64,000 nucleotides of DNA. Source: Gilliamella sp. wkB108 (GTDB lineage: Bacteria; Pseudomonadota; Gammaproteobacteria; Enterobacterales; Orbaceae). The position numbers and the translations under genes are program-made. A model generated the notes under the pieces. It saw only the letters and a list, made by a program, of their open reading frames with translations. It did not search any database and had not been told where the DNA came from. Numbering within the stretch: the stretch's first letter is position 1; each line of letters opens with the position of its first letter. The DNA lies in contig NZ_LZGM01000118.1 in assembly GCF_001690195.1 (NCBI RefSeq), forward strand, positions 102,896 to 166,895, written 5' to 3'. Below are positions 56,201 through 63,804 of the stretch, in pieces.

Positions 56201-56461
56201 CCATTAATGATGCCAATACAAAGTGCATGGAGCTGGTTAACCTCTGCTTATAACACCAAAACTTGCGAAATAATACCAAGTGAAAAAGCTATTAAAGATC
56301 TATTAAGTACTTGGCAAGGAAATAACCATAATCCTGGAGAGTGCGACAGTTATTATTCACGTCTTTATCCAGAATTAACGGCAACATTAATTGAACAAAT
56401 CACACTATATGCAAAACGTTTTTTATTGCCAATTTTATTACATCAAGTAACTGTAGAATAG
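53249..56461 (+). CDS. recC: RecBCD enzyme subunit RecC
   Basis: This 1070-residue protein (E. coli 1122) starts MFNIYHSNQVDLLKSLMCQL and is colinear with RecC: IVQSQGMAQWLQIELAEELG, then MPMRSIPFKIVCLLGMNDGDYP and RGDRSRRNDDRYLFLEAIL. RecC holds the inactive helicase fold that recognises Chi in double-strand break repair. The gap relative to E. coli lies mostly in interdomain segments. recB, recD and ptrA do not follow; a TatD-family gene does, 8 bp later. Confidence 0.94.
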   Translation: MFNIYHSNQVDLLKSLMCQLMRLQPLEEVFVSDQIIVQSQGMAQWLQIELAEELGIVANIAFPFPTEFIWQMYQILLPDAPTENSYNTESMTWRLYTLLPKIIEQVEFSTLKHYLSIDKQDRKLYQLATRIARLFDQYLVYRPDWLAKWEANNTVAELNHHPDEIWQAELWRQLVSVSPPYHRANIYQQMLDILLNDELDSVLLKQLPKRVFIFGITSLPPIYLSLLSALGEHIEVHLMFNNPCKWYWGDIIEKQLTDIQNTYDQVPNALLTSWGKLGRDNLFLLQEFSNKQDIEAFADQTHSCLLHAVQQDILELYQSNQDKHPIALTDQSISFHACHSEQREVEVLYDYLLSVFDADPTVELRDCIVMVSDIDRYVPYIRAVFGNASGQRYLPFTISDQKARNIDPMVQGFFAILNFPQSRFTAEELFNLLEIPAIAEKFAINESQLTLLRTWIIESGIRFGLDNAHSWIFGLERLLLGYTMSSEQGGWQQILPYDGATGLDAELIGQLAEFISVVRKWFTILSEAKPLIEWQSCCFELINDFFVSNQQRESILLMIEDEWQKLISSGLIAKFSDNISVTVLHDAMQSRLEQNHLAHRFLVGKINFCTMMPMRSIPFKIVCLLGMNDGDYPRTSLPLDFDLIAQHPRRGDRSRRNDDRYLFLEAILSAQQQLYISYIGRDMKDDSERYPSVLVDELWEYIDQHYCLPTPDNSPQVNHSLDFLKIMHTRTPFNPKNYLQNPKSYADEWLPAALQKGESESFISEISTIAIDNINLDELKRFYQHPIRLFLQKRFNYYVNYLDDTLPDAENFNLNALKRYQLNLQILNQLIDKDSQDSDVFYQRLALTGELPDGAFGQILYDEQNETMQSLADKIQQELLGIDTQEVNLTITTNQQNYQLQGWLTHIQQDGILTWRPSKLSIRNGISLWIDHLIYCILYPNNWDNQSRLYGREDNEWRFSHLNPKDALNLLTTLVEGYLQGINHPLMMPIQSAWSWLTSAYNTKTCEIIPSEKAIKDLLSTWQGNNHNPGECDSYYSRLYPELTATLIEQITLYAKRFLLPILLHQVTVE

Positions 56462-56469
56462 GAAATATT

Positions 56470-57249
56470 ATGTTTATTGATACACATTGTCATTTTGATT
56501 TTCCTGCTTTTACCAATAATCTAAATGAATCAATAAATCGTCTTCGTCAAGCTAATATTGCCGGATTAATTATACCTGCCGTATCTGTAACCCATTACGA
56601 AACTATATTACAACTAGCTAATGAGCATGAAGAAATATATGCAGCTTTAGGTTTACACCCTATTTATCAACATACTGAAACAGATCTACAACAATTAACC
56701 CAAATTATAGAAGAAAGTCCTAACAAGTTAGTAGCCATAGGTGAAATAGGATTAGATCGATATAATTTAACTGTAGACTGGCAACAACAATTAACTTTTT
56801 TTAGATCACAATTATCATTAGCTAAACGTTTTAATTTGCCTGTTTTAATTCACTCTCGCAAAACACACGACGTAATGTATCATGAATTACATCAAGCCAA
56901 TTTACCCTGCCGTGGCGTAATACATGGTTTTTCAGGTAGTTATCAACAAGCCATGCAATTTATTAAACTCGGCTATTATATCGGTGTTGGTGGCGTCATC
57001 AGTTACACTCGAGCCAATAAAACGCGTAATGCTATTGCCAAATTACCATTAGAAAGTCTAGTCCTTGAAACTGATGCACCTGATATGCCCCTTAGCGGTC
57101 AGCAAGGACAAATCAATCGTCCGGAAAATATCGTCGAAGTTTTCAAAATTCTTTCGCAACTTCGTAGTGAACCATCTTCACAAATACTTAACGAAATTTT
57201 AACAAATACCTTGACGCTATTTAATAGAATCAATAAAATAAAATTCTAA
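56470..57249 (+). CDS. yjjV: TatD-family metal-dependent deoxyribonuclease (YjjV-like)
   Basis: This 259-residue TIM-barrel hydrolase has the metal ligands in FIDTHCHFDFP, GEIGLD, LIHSRKTHD, HGFSG and LETDAPDMPL, and resembles E. coli YjjV throughout. TatD-type enzymes are Mg-dependent DNases or exonucleases; the YjjV substrate is not firmly known. It lies 8 bp after recC, suggesting co-transcription of two DNA-processing proteins. Confidence 0.9.
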   Translation: MFIDTHCHFDFPAFTNNLNESINRLRQANIAGLIIPAVSVTHYETILQLANEHEEIYAALGLHPIYQHTETDLQQLTQIIEESPNKLVAIGEIGLDRYNLTVDWQQQLTFFRSQLSLAKRFNLPVLIHSRKTHDVMYHELHQANLPCRGVIHGFSGSYQQAMQFIKLGYYIGVGGVISYTRANKTRNAIAKLPLESLVLETDAPDMPLSGQQGQINRPENIVEVFKILSQLRSEPSSQILNEILTNTLTLFNRINKIKF

Positions 57250-57315
57250 AACAAATTTTAAAATAACCATATAATTATTATGAAGTTATTTTATTAAACT
57301 GCGCGGTAGGTTTTT

Positions 57316-58287
57316 ATGGCACAACGATTTAATCAACTCTTTGTTCAATCTATTATTTCGCTTACTCGATTATTTCCATTATGGGCAATCATTTGCGCGA
57401 TAATAGCATATTTCTTACCCAATACTTTTCTTCCAATACGACCTTATACATCACAATTATTAATGTTCGTCATGTTTACTATGGGTGTAACATTGAGCTT
57501 TGACGATTTTAAACGAGTGGTAACACGCCCTAAAGCTGTCATTATTTGCACTTTGCTACATTATATTGTGATGCCTTTAGCTGCATTATTGTTATCTAAA
57601 TTATTTACAATGCGACCTGAATTATTAGTCGGTATGGTATTAGTAGGTAGTGTTGCCAGTGGCACTGCTTCAAATGTGATGATTTATTTAGCCAAAGGCG
57701 ATGTAGCACTGTCGATCACTATCTCGTCAGTTTCGACTTTAGTCGGCGTCATTGTGACACCTATATTAACGTACATTTTAGTAGGAACCACTGTCGAAGT
57801 GCCTATTTGGGATATGTTAACGCATATTATCCAAATAGTTTTGTTCCCTATTTTATTTGGTCTTTTAGTTCATCATTTATTATTCCCTGTCGTAAAAAAA
57901 TGTGAACGTTTTTTACCATTAATGTCAATGCTCTGCATCTTGTTAATTCTCTGCATAGTAGTGGCAGGAAGCCATACCCAAATTGGTCAAGTTGGATTTA
58001 CAGTGATTTTTGCCGTCATATTGCATAATGGATTAGGCTTGCTTGGTGGATATTGGGGAGGACGACTATTTGGATTTGATGAATCAACCTGTCGAACTAT
58101 GTCACTTGAAGTCGGTATGCAAAATTCTGCTTTAGCTGCTACACTTGGTACAAATTACTTCGCTGCTCTTTCAGCACTACCAGCCGCTGTCTTTTCTGTA
58201 TGGCATAATATTTCTGGTTCACTACTAGCTGGCTATTGGCAAGGCAAACCAACAAAGCAGCAGAAAAAAACAACAATTGACAAATAA
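57316..58287 (+). CDS. BASS-family transporter (bile acid:sodium symporter/PanS-like)
   Basis: The 323-residue protein has about ten hydrophobic segments and the BASS motifs [20 protein letters not shown] and [16 protein letters not shown]. Members move bile acids, pantoate/ketopantoate or other organic anions with sodium. The PanS group is the closest by memory, but the substrate cannot be set from sequence alone. Single gene ending at a strong stem-loop. Confidence 0.82.
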   Translation: MAQRFNQLFVQSIISLTRLFPLWAIICAIIAYFLPNTFLPIRPYTSQLLMFVMFTMGVTLSFDDFKRVVTRPKAVIICTLLHYIVMPLAALLLSKLFTMRPELLVGMVLVGSVASGTASNVMIYLAKGDVALSITISSVSTLVGVIVTPILTYILVGTTVEVPIWDMLTHIIQIVLFPILFGLLVHHLLFPVVKKCERFLPLMSMLCILLILCIVVAGSHTQIGQVGFTVIFAVILHNGLGLLGGYWGGRLFGFDESTCRTMSLEVGMQNSALAATLGTNYFAALSALPAAVFSVWHNISGSLLAGYWQGKPTKQQKKTTIDK

Positions 58288-58308
58288 TATTGTAAAATAA
58301 CACTCGTC

Positions 58309-58346
58309 TTGTACTCTCCTTCTTTATAATAGAATGGAGAGTACAA
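58309..58346 (+). terminator. Stem-loop after the BASS transporter gene
   Basis: TTGTACTCTCC pairs perfectly with GGAGAGTACAA (11 bp) with a 16-nt A+T-rich loop, 22 bp after the stop. It is followed by TCTTTGG, so the U-run is weak. Confidence 0.65.
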
Positions 58347-58413
58347 TCTTTGGTGCATACTTATCTCTAATTTCTGCACCCCCACTTCCGGATCAATTTT
58401 AGGCCAAATAAGA

Positions 58414-59802
58414 ATGAATAGCGAAATACAGTTATCACCTTTTGTTTATCGCATATTACCGTGGATTGCAGCATTCGCGTTTTTTATGCAATCACTTGAT
58501 ACCTCTATATTAAACACCGCACTACCTACGATGGCAAAAGATCTCAATGAATCACCATTGAATATGCAATCTGCAGTCATTAGCTATGCTTTGACCTTAG
58601 CCTTATTTATTCCTGTGAGTGGATTTTTATCAGATAGATTTGGAACTCGAAACATTTTCGTCATGGCGGTTTCACTATTTACTGTGGGATCATTACTTTG
58701 TGCATTATCAAATTCATTAATTTTTTTAGATATTTCTCGAGTTATCCAAGGTATTGGTGGCTCAATGATGGTACCGGTCTCTCGTTTAGTATTAATTAAA
58801 TCATTCAAACGAAGTGAGTTTTTAGTTGCACTCAATACCGCAACAATTCCAGGATTAGTCGGGCCAGTATTAGGACCGGTTTTGGGTGGTTACTTAGTTG
58901 ATATGGTAAGTTGGCACTGGGTCTTTTTCATTAATCTGCCAATTGGAATATTAGGCGCAATTATTAGTTGGCGTTACATGCCAAATATCAAAGGTGAACG
59001 CATGCCTTTTGATCTATTCGGCTTTCTATTTATTGTTATCACTTTTATTAGTGCCACATTAAGTGTTGAGTTTTTAAGTCATAATCAAGTTGGTCATTTT
59101 TCATTAATTCTGGCGGTAATTAGTATAATTTTCTTATTTATTTACCGTAGATATGCCCAAAAAGCTAAAGCGCCACTTTTCCCGCTTTCTCTATTTGATA
59201 TTAGGACATTTAAAATTGGTATCGTGGGTAATTTAGTTTGTCGATTAGGTATCTCTGGAGTACCTTTCCTCATCCCATTATTGCTCCAAGTTGGGTTTGG
59301 TTATACACCGATGTTTGCAGGCGTAATGCTTGTGCCAATGGCTCTTGCTTCAATCTGCCTGAGATTATTTATACCACGTATTTTATCGCGACTTGGCTAT
59401 CGTTTGGTGCTGATTGCCAACACTATTTTTGCTGGTATATTAATTTTTTTAATGTCTCAACTCAATTTATCTACACCCATTGCAGTAATATGTTTATTAC
59501 TGTTTTGCATTGGTGGTGTCAATTCAATGCAATTTACTGCCATGAATAGCATTACATTAGCTAACTTACATGGAGAAACAACAAGTAGTGGCAATAGTTT
59601 AATGGCAGTTAATCAACAACTCGCAATCAGTTTTGGTACTGGGTTTGGAGCCGTATTAGTACGACTAATCAGTAATACAACTAGTACCATTCATGCTTTT
59701 CAAATAACCTTTATTATACTCGGAGTGGTTACGGTGCTATCTAGCTTTATTTTTGCTCGATTAAAAGGGCAAGATGGACAAAACCTAATCGCTCATCGGT
59801 AA
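58414..59802 (+). CDS. MFS transporter, DHA2/EmrB-QacA type (MdtD-like)
   Basis: The 462-residue protein has about 14 hydrophobic segments and the DHA2 motifs LDTSILNTALPTMA, FLSDRFGTRNIF and GLVGPVLGPVLGG. It resembles E. coli MdtD (YegB), a putative multidrug or citrate-type exporter. It lies 12 bp before gloC, so the two may share a transcript. The substrate is unknown. Confidence 0.83.
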   Translation: MNSEIQLSPFVYRILPWIAAFAFFMQSLDTSILNTALPTMAKDLNESPLNMQSAVISYALTLALFIPVSGFLSDRFGTRNIFVMAVSLFTVGSLLCALSNSLIFLDISRVIQGIGGSMMVPVSRLVLIKSFKRSEFLVALNTATIPGLVGPVLGPVLGGYLVDMVSWHWVFFINLPIGILGAIISWRYMPNIKGERMPFDLFGFLFIVITFISATLSVEFLSHNQVGHFSLILAVISIIFLFIYRRYAQKAKAPLFPLSLFDIRTFKIGIVGNLVCRLGISGVPFLIPLLLQVGFGYTPMFAGVMLVPMALASICLRLFIPRILSRLGYRLVLIANTIFAGILIFLMSQLNLSTPIAVICLLLFCIGGVNSMQFTAMNSITLANLHGETTSSGNSLMAVNQQLAISFGTGFGAVLVRLISNTTSTIHAFQITFIILGVVTVLSSFIFARLKGQDGQNLIAHR

Positions 59803-59814
59803 GGAGATAAAAAT

Positions 59815-60447
59815 ATGTTTCAATATCAGATCATCCCAGTTACCTCTTTTGAAGAAAATTGTAGCATTATTTGGTGTGATGAAACCAATGAAGCGGCTTT
59901 TATTGATCCTGGTGGTGAACCAGAGCTTCTACAAAAAGCAGTTGAAAAACTTGGCGTCAACATAAAACAAATTTTATTAACTCATGGTCATTTAGATCAT
60001 GTCGGTGCAGCAGTTTCATTGGCTAACCATTTTAATGTCAAAATTATTGGACCTAGCCAAGAAGATGAATTTTTATTTAATAGTTTACCTCAACAAAGTG
60101 TTCAATTTGGCTTTCCTTATACTGAACAATTTCTACCCGATCAGTGGTTACAAGAAGGTGCGCAAATTCAAGTTGGTAAAATAATTCTTGATGTACTATT
60201 TTGTCCAGGTCATACTCCAGGACATATTGTGTTTATAAATCATCCAGATAAACTTGCTTTTGTTGGTGATGTACTCTTTAAAGGAAGTGTCGGACGGACA
60301 GATTTTCCACGAGGTAATCATGACAGTTTAATCTCTGCAATTACACATAAATTACTCCCTCTTGGTGACGATTTTGTATTCATACCGGGACATGGACCAA
60401 TGTCAACATTTGGCAATGAACGCAAAACCAATCCATATTTAATCTAA
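59815..60447 (+). CDS. gloC: Type II glyoxalase / metallo-beta-lactamase fold hydrolase GloC
   Basis: This 210-residue protein (E. coli YcbL/GloC 215) has the zinc motif THGHLDHVG, then CPGHTPGHIVF, GDVLFKGSVGRTDFPRG and FIPGHGP. It hydrolyses S-lactoylglutathione in methylglyoxal detoxification. AAGGAGA lies 6-8 nt before the ATG. Confidence 0.9.
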   Translation: MFQYQIIPVTSFEENCSIIWCDETNEAAFIDPGGEPELLQKAVEKLGVNIKQILLTHGHLDHVGAAVSLANHFNVKIIGPSQEDEFLFNSLPQQSVQFGFPYTEQFLPDQWLQEGAQIQVGKIILDVLFCPGHTPGHIVFINHPDKLAFVGDVLFKGSVGRTDFPRGNHDSLISAITHKLLPLGDDFVFIPGHGPMSTFGNERKTNPYLI

Positions 60448-60532
60448 TCAAAAACAACTTATTATATAGTTATCACACGCGTTAGTGTGTGGTAACTCAC
60501 ATCATAAATACTAGACTAATAAAAATTCAAAT

Positions 60533-60565
60533 AAGTAAACTTTTTATAATAAAAATAGTTTACAT
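60533..60565 (+). promoter_or_regulatory. BirA-type biotin operator overlapping the bioY promoter
   Basis: AAGTAAACT (60533) and AGTTTACAT (60557) are inverted half-sites separated by 15 bp, which fits the BirA pattern TTGTAAACC-N14/15-GGTTTACAA. A perfect TATAAT (60545-60550) lies between them, so BirA bound with biotinyl-AMP would cover the promoter. It is about 55 bp before the bioY ATG. No good -35 was found. Confidence 0.75.
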
Positions 60566-60619
60566 TGAGAATTATTGCGCTATCATAACATTACCATTAT
60601 GTCTTAAAGGTAAAAAACA

Positions 60620-61207
60620 ATGAAACAACAAATAACATCTTATTATCCAACATTTATCTCAACACTGGTTGATTTAACTTCATGGCAGCGCAAACTTTTG
60701 GTCACAACAAGTGCAGCGTTATTGTTAGGAGTAGCGGCTAATATCAGTATCCCAACTTATCCAGTCCCGTTTTCTTTACAATCATTGGCCGTATTACTAA
60801 TTGGTGCTTTTTTAGGTCGTAAATTAGGTGCATTAGCCATACTCCAATATCTCTTTTTAGGTGCAATGGGATTACCACTATTTGCAAATGGTAGTGGTGG
60901 ATTTATGGCACTAGCTTCACCTTCTGCAGGTTACTTGTATGGCTATGTATTTAGTGCTTATTTAGCTGGTTTTGCCGCTGAAAAAGGTTACGATCGTCAC
61001 TTTATTTTAGGCTTAATTGCGTTCGCTTGCGCTCACCAACTATTATTTGTTTTTGGTGTGGTTTATTTAATGGGCTATTTACACATTACATTTATCGATG
61101 CTCTAAAAGTGGGTTATTTCCCATTTGTTGGTATTGATGCTCTTAAATTTATCATTGCAACCACTGTAATGTTTTCACTATGGCGCTACCGTGCTAAAAA
61201 GCAATAA
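60620..61207 (+). CDS. bioY: Biotin transporter BioY (ECF S component)
   Basis: This 195-residue membrane protein has about six hydrophobic segments and the BioY signature YPVPFSLQSLAVLLIGAFLG, with GASAGYLYGY-like LASPSAGYLYGYVFSAYLAG. It imports biotin, either alone or with ECF energising modules; no bioM or bioN is adjacent. The BirA operator upstream supports the assignment. The last 17 nt overlap the next gene. Confidence 0.93.
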   Translation: MKQQITSYYPTFISTLVDLTSWQRKLLVTTSAALLLGVAANISIPTYPVPFSLQSLAVLLIGAFLGRKLGALAILQYLFLGAMGLPLFANGSGGFMALASPSAGYLYGYVFSAYLAGFAAEKGYDRHFILGLIAFACAHQLLFVFGVVYLMGYLHITFIDALKVGYFPFVGIDALKFIIATTVMFSLWRYRAKKQ

Positions 61208-61772
61208 TCTCCAATGTGGTGATATTATTTTCCAAACAGTTAAACAAAACAATTCATTCAATGGTGCTGTAAGCCGTTCTGGTGCAGCACCTAATAAGGA
61301 TGAGTTAACTAACAGTATCAACCATGTTGGTTTATATATTGGTAATAATATCATTATTGAAGCTAATCAAAAAAAAGGTGTGATAAAACAGCCTATTAGT
61401 GATTTTTTATTGGATGGTAAATATCATATTGTTGCAACCATTTACAATTCAAAAATGATTAAAAACGCAGTAGAGCGAGTGCAAAATTGCTTAGGTTTAC
61501 CTTACAATCATAGCTTTCACCCCGAAGCTGAAGGATTTTATTGTAGCCAACTTATTACTTACGCTTTCAAAACAGAGGATAACAGTGACTATTTTCAATT
61601 ATATCCAATGAATTTTAAAGATGTAACAAATCAAAAAATTATACCTTATTGGCATAATTATTATCGTTCGCTCAAGCAATCGATTCCACAAGGAGAGCTT
61701 GGTTCACATCCACAGCAATTACTTAGACAGACTCATTTATTTAAAATGATTCGCTTATTATCTACACAATAA
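61191..61772 (+). CDS. YiiX/YebB-like permuted papain-type amidase
   Basis: This 193-residue protein starts at a GTG inside the end of bioY (MLKSNNLQCGDIIFQ). The core resembles the YaeF/YiiX (DUF830) branch of the NlpC/P60 superfamily: CGDIIFQ, the histidine in NHVGLYIGNNIIIEA and the cysteine in FYCSQLITYAF, the permuted His-Cys order. No signal peptide, so it appears cytoplasmic. The substrate is unknown. Overlap with bioY means it is expressed from the biotin-controlled transcript. Confidence 0.78.
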   Translation: MLKSNNLQCGDIIFQTVKQNNSFNGAVSRSGAAPNKDELTNSINHVGLYIGNNIIIEANQKKGVIKQPISDFLLDGKYHIVATIYNSKMIKNAVERVQNCLGLPYNHSFHPEAEGFYCSQLITYAFKTEDNSDYFQLYPMNFKDVTNQKIIPYWHNYYRSLKQSIPQGELGSHPQQLLRQTHLFKMIRLLSTQ

Positions 61773-61814
61773 TGTAGAAAATTAAAGAAAAAACACTTTT
61801 AAATAATTTAACTG

Positions 61815-61841
61815 TTGACATGGCGCAATTAAATCTATAAT
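61815..61841 (+). promoter_or_regulatory. Promoter of tRNA-Asn
   Basis: A perfect TTGACA (61815-61820) is followed by TATAAT (61836-61841) at 15 bp, or by TAATAT at 17 bp. A GCGCGC discriminator comes next, as in stringently controlled stable-RNA promoters. Confidence 0.75.
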
Positions 61842-61860
61842 ATGCGCGCTACATTTCGGT

Positions 61861-61936
61861 TCCTCCATAGTTCAGTCGGTAGAACGGCGGACTGTTAATC
61901 CGTATGTCACAGGTTCAAGTCCTGTTGGAGGAGCCA
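61861..61936 (+). tRNA. tRNA-Asn (anticodon GTT)
   Basis: A 76-nt cloverleaf: acceptor stem TCCTCCA/TGGAGGA, D-loop AGTCGGTAGA, anticodon GTT at 61894-61896 in ACTGTTAAT, T-arm CAGGTTCAAGTCCTG, and encoded CCA at 61934-61936. It lies between the YiiX-like gene and the convergent paralog array. No repeat of its 3' end was seen further on. Confidence 0.97.
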
Positions 61937-62057
61937 ACTTCTTCTTATTTTCGTCTCTTTTACTTAAGTAAAACAATAATATATTCCAATAATCGTTTAC
62001 CGCTTCAATTATTCTAAAATTAAAGATTATTATTTCACTTAGTATCCTAACTGCTCA

Positions 62058-62885
62058 TTATGCTTTAACATGATACTTTTCTTTGATTTCTGCTAACTCT
62101 TCTTGTGACGTTGCATTAAAGGCTTCTACCATCCATTCTGGCCAACCTTGACCTTTGATGATCTCTTTTTTAAATTGAATTTCTTGCTCTGATTTGTATT
62201 TACCGGCATTTAAATTGATTAAATCATTACAACACATAAAATTATTTACCCAACCCCAGACCATATAACTCCCTATACCTGCGCGTGCTGGATCTAACAG
62301 GATATGGTCAATTGTTTTATGGGTATGGGGCTTACAAACCATTAATATGGTCGTATTCTGTGAGTAAATGGAAAAATTATGTACCACTACCCCTTGTAAA
62401 TGCGCCCAATCATACTCTTTGATGCGCTTTTTGTTTGGGTGTAAAAAAGTAAGCGGATTTCGTAATACTTTAAAATTAAAAAAATAGCTTTCATTCACAT
62501 ACACTTTACCTGTTTTACGGTTAAATATGATTGGACTACCTCGACGTGTAAACAGATTTTGATATAATTCTGGAATTACACTTGCGTAAATTGCAAAACA
62601 GCTTGTTATTAAAATAAATATTGTCAAATACAATATAATTTTTTCTGTTTTGGGATTAAAATAAATAACCATACTTAAACTTGTAATTATTATTCCAATT
62701 CCCAAAATTAGTGCTATTAAATAAATAAATATATAAAAAAACTGATCTGATTTTATTTTTCGGATAAAAGCACAATAGTTATCATTGGCATAAAGTAAGC
62801 GATCATCGGCACCCGTTATATATTGAGTTCCTTTATCTAAATCACCAATCCAACCTAGAATTTGTGGACGATATTTTGATGGCAT
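62058..62885 (-). CDS. Paralog 1, two-segment membrane protein (possibly DUF6708)
   Basis: The 275-residue protein starts MPSKYRPQILGWIGDLDKGT. Residues 1-48 are identical to paralog 2; residues 49-115 hold two hydrophobic segments (YLIALILGIGIIITSLSMVI; LYLTIFILITSCFAIYASVI); then a conserved region with NLFTRRGSPIIFNRKTGKVY, HTHKTIDHILLDPAR and GQGWPEWMVEAFNATSQEEL. It resembles what I recall as DUF6708 proteins, not verified. Convergent with tRNA-Asn. The function is unknown. Confidence 0.7.
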   Translation of the reverse strand: MPSKYRPQILGWIGDLDKGTQYITGADDRLLYANDNYCAFIRKIKSDQFFYIFIYLIALILGIGIIITSLSMVIYFNPKTEKIILYLTIFILITSCFAIYASVIPELYQNLFTRRGSPIIFNRKTGKVYVNESYFFNFKVLRNPLTFLHPNKKRIKEYDWAHLQGVVVHNFSIYSQNTTILMVCKPHTHKTIDHILLDPARAGIGSYMVWGWVNNFMCCNDLINLNAGKYKSEQEIQFKKEIIKGQGWPEWMVEAFNATSQEELAEIKEKYHVKA

Positions 62886-62932
62886 GGTTTTCCCTTACTC
62901 CTTATTATTTTACTTAGTATCCTAACTGCTCA

Positions 62933-63757
62933 TTATGGTTTAACATGATACTTTTGTTTGATTTCTGCTAACTCTGATTGTGACGTTGCATTAAAGGCTT
63001 CTACCATCCATTCTGGCCAACCTTGACCTTTGATGATCTCTTTTTTAAATTGGATTTCTTGCTCTGATTTGTATTTACCGGCATTTAAATTGATTAAATC
63101 ATTACAACACATAAAATTATTTACCCAACCCCAGACCATATAACTCCCTACACCGACGCGTGCTGGATCTAACAGGATATGGTCAATTGTTTTATGGGTA
63201 TGGGGCTTACAAACCATTAATATGGTCGTATTGAGCGAATAATTGGAAAAATTATGTACCACTACCCCTTGTAAATACGCCCAATCATACTCTTTGATTC
63301 GCTTTTTGTTTGGGTGAAAAAAGGTAAGCGGATTTCTTAATACCTTGAAGTTAAAAAAATAGCTTTCATTCACATACACTTTACCTGTTTTACGGTTAAA
63401 TATAATTGGGCTACCACGACGAGTAAAAAGGTTTTGATATACTTCAGGGATAATAACGTAGAAGGCAATAAAACATATAATAAACGCTGAAACACCTAAA
63501 ATTGTTATATGTAATTGATTATAAATATTATATACGAAAATTAATAATAACCATAAAATCATTATTGGAATTAAACCAATAGCTACAAAAGAAAAAATAC
63601 ATAAATAAAAAATCTGATCTGATTTTATTTTCCGAATAAAAGCACAATAGTTATCATTGGCATAAAGTAAGCGATCATCGGCACCGGTTATATATTGAGT
63701 CCCTTTATCTAAATCACCAATCCAACCTAGAATTTGTGGACGATATTTTGATGGCAT
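62933..63757 (-). CDS. Paralog 2, two-segment membrane protein (possibly DUF6708)
   Basis: The 274-residue protein has the same layout as paralog 1: identical residues 1-48, a strongly different membrane region (residues 49-113; FVAIGLIPIMILWLLLIFVY and ILGVSAFIICFIAFYVIIPE), and a C-terminal ~160 residues with only scattered differences (NYSLN for IYSQN, VGVG for AGIG, SELAEIKQKYHVKP at the end). It is 47 bp upstream of paralog 1 with the same spacer sequence. The contrast suggests selection or recombination acting on the membrane part. Confidence 0.7.
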   Translation of the reverse strand: MPSKYRPQILGWIGDLDKGTQYITGADDRLLYANDNYCAFIRKIKSDQIFYLCIFSFVAIGLIPIMILWLLLIFVYNIYNQLHITILGVSAFIICFIAFYVIIPEVYQNLFTRRGSPIIFNRKTGKVYVNESYFFNFKVLRNPLTFFHPNKKRIKEYDWAYLQGVVVHNFSNYSLNTTILMVCKPHTHKTIDHILLDPARVGVGSYMVWGWVNNFMCCNDLINLNAGKYKSEQEIQFKKEIIKGQGWPEWMVEAFNATSQSELAEIKQKYHVKP

Positions 63758-63804
63758 GGTTTTTCCTTACTCTTTGTTATTTTACTTAATATCCAAGCTA
63801 CTCA

